19,819 nucleotides of DNA from Rhodospirillales bacterium (GTDB taxonomy: Bacteria > Pseudomonadota > Alphaproteobacteria > Rhodospirillales > Casp-alpha2). Made by a program: the position numbers and the translations under genes. The stretch spans positions 1-19,819 of the forward strand of contig JANQIJ010000066.1 in the NCBI GenBank assembly GCA_028282185.1. Direction: 5' to 3'. This document shows, piece after piece, positions 18,951 to 19,819 of this stretch (position 1 is its first letter; every line of letters starts with the position of its first letter). The notes beneath the pieces are model-generated. The model was not told where the DNA came from. It saw only the letters and a list, made by a program, of their open reading frames with translations, and searched no databases.

Positions 18951-19228
18951 CAGCCGACACTCCCGGCGCCGACGCCGCGTGGGGTGCGGCGCGCAGGCCG
19001 GCCAAAACACACCCCCCGTCGCTGTCTCGAACGGCGGCTCTCCTTAAAGGCGGACCTGATCCAAGGCTGCTTTTTTGCAAATCCCGAGCGGGCATCCGCC
19101 CGCGACAACGCATTTGCACGAAAAGATAACGCAAATCCCGAGCGGGCATCCGCCCGCGACGACGCACATTCGAACCCAAGTGCCAAGCACCTGCACCGCG
19201 CGCCGGGACGGGTCGGCGACGGTGTCGC
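18951..19228. other. Gene-free stretch between phoX and the macrodomain gene
   Basis: Together with the palindrome at its left end this is a 314-base stretch between two convergent genes. It holds no supportable gene. Short frames on both strands here translate the repeat itself (for example NPERASARD twice on plus) and have no domain. The notable content is the 36-bp repeat pair at 19077-19166. Confidence 0.5.
19077..19166. repeat. Pair of 36-bp palindrome-containing direct repeats (REP-like)
   Basis: Copy 1 is 19077-19112 and copy 2 is 19131-19166, with 18 bases between (54-base period). They are identical except at one base (A at 19107 versus G at 19161). Each begins GCAAATCCCGA and contains a perfect hairpin GCGGGC-ATCC-GCCCGC. 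Two near-identical copies in a spacer between convergent genes fit a dispersed REP/BIME-type element. The genome-wide distribution cannot be seen from this window. Confidence 0.8.
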
Positions 19229-19762
19229 TCAGGACAACGCCGCCAGGGCGGTTCGGTGATGAGCAACGCTGTCGGCACCGAAGCAGCAGAAGGTGACCTG
19301 GCGGATCGACGGCGCGGTGGTGAGAAACTGATCCACGGCGGAAACCGCGATGCGCGCCGCCAACGGCGCGGGAAAGCCGAAAATGCCGGTTGAAATGGCA
19401 GGAAAGGCGATGGTCTTCAGGCTGTTTTCGACCATCAGGCGCAGCGCGTTGCCGTAGGCGCCGGCCAGCGCCTCCGGCTCGCCCGCACCGCCGCCGGCCC
19501 AGACCGGACCGACCGCATGGATGACGTGCCGCGCCTGAAGGGCATGGCCCGCCGTGATCCGGGCGCCGCCCGTCGGACAAGGCCCCAGATTGGCCACCAA
19601 GGCGGCGCAGTCCTCGGCCAGCTTGGGTCCGGCCACGCGATGGATCGCGCCGCAAACGCCGCCGCCTGGCGCCAACTGCTCGTTGGCGGCGTTGACGATG
19701 ACGTCCACGTCCAGGCCGGTGATGTCGGCATCGACGATCGCCATGCGCTCGGTTTCGGCCAT
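19229..19762 (-). CDS. Macrodomain protein, YmdB/MacroD type (ADP-ribose binding or O-acetyl-ADP-ribose deacetylase)
   Basis: This 177-residue single macrodomain closely follows E. coli YmdB: VDVIVNAANEQLAPGGGVCGAIHRVAGP (about 19-46), CPTGGARITAGHAL, HVIHAVGPVW and IAFPAISTGIFGFP (about 117-130). Macrodomains of this class bind ADP-ribose and many hydrolyse O-acetyl-ADP-ribose or mono-ADP-ribosylated protein in the cytoplasm. The Asn equivalent to YmdB Asn25 is present (N27), but the position of catalytic Asp35 is Cys (C37). Activity may therefore differ, or the protein may bind only. I chose ATG 19762 because AAGGAGG lies eight bases upstream. It stands alone, convergent with phoX across the repeat region, and its promoter lies at or beyond the right window edge. 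No DarT or other ADP-ribosyltransferase is visible beside it. Confidence 0.92.
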   Translation of the reverse strand: MAETERMAIVDADITGLDVDVIVNAANEQLAPGGGVCGAIHRVAGPKLAEDCAALVANLGPCPTGGARITAGHALQARHVIHAVGPVWAGGGAGEPEALAGAYGNALRLMVENSLKTIAFPAISTGIFGFPAPLAARIAVSAVDQFLTTAPSIRQVTFCCFGADSVAHHRTALAALS

Positions 19763-19819
19763 GCGGCAGCCCTCCTTGTCGCGGCCCCGGGGTTAGGGCC
19801 GGTGCCGACGGACAGGTCT

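Noticed and set aside
19077..19166. CRISPR array
   Set aside because: Only two 36-bp units are present, the 18-base spacer is too short, the repeats are internally self-complementary, and there are no cas genes.

Overview
The window is a high-GC, gene-dense chromosomal segment from an alphaproteobacterium, most likely of the Rhodospirillales type. I infer this from the protein sequences and the collinear order mutS, glnD, murJ, trpS, nfu on one strand, not from any database search. Nearly all of it is housekeeping or accessory metabolism. I found no phage, insertion sequence, CRISPR array, toxin-antitoxin pair or rRNA/tRNA gene. I do not see a convincing new multi-gene system.

Layout. On the minus strand at the left edge lie the start of a multi-pass membrane protein (cut by the window edge) and, just upstream of it, a RutE-type malonic semialdehyde reductase. 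Diverging from these is a secreted NodB-fold polysaccharide deacetylase on the plus strand. It converges with a membrane-anchored Bax-like glucosaminidase on the minus strand. A 408-base stretch without a recognisable gene follows. Then comes the long minus-strand block, transcribed right to left: mutS (mismatch repair), glnD (PII uridylyltransferase/nitrogen sensor), murJ (lipid II flippase), trpS (tryptophanyl-tRNA synthetase) and a Nfu/NifU-like Fe-S scaffold. mutS diverges from maeB, an NADP-type malic enzyme fused to a phosphotransacetylase-like domain, across a 321-base intergenic region. Downstream of maeB on the plus strand is a Tat-exported PhoX-family (DUF839) phosphatase. A 314-base stretch with an imperfect palindrome and two copies of a 36-bp repeat follows, and the window closes with a YmdB-type macrodomain protein on the minus strand.

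How the genes relate. The deacetylase, glucosaminidase and MurJ all touch the cell envelope or peptidoglycan. GlnD links nitrogen status to PII. MaeB feeds C4 acids to pyruvate, and PhoX would release phosphate in the periplasm. These are neighbours rather than one pathway. The parts most worth a second look are small: the repeat pair near 19.1 kb, the in-frame duplication in the mutS N-terminus, the substituted catalytic position in the macrodomain protein, and the structured intergenic regions around maeB and phoX.

Many long open frames opposite the real genes (for example opposite maeB, phoX, murJ and the first membrane protein) are GC-driven shadows and are not annotated.
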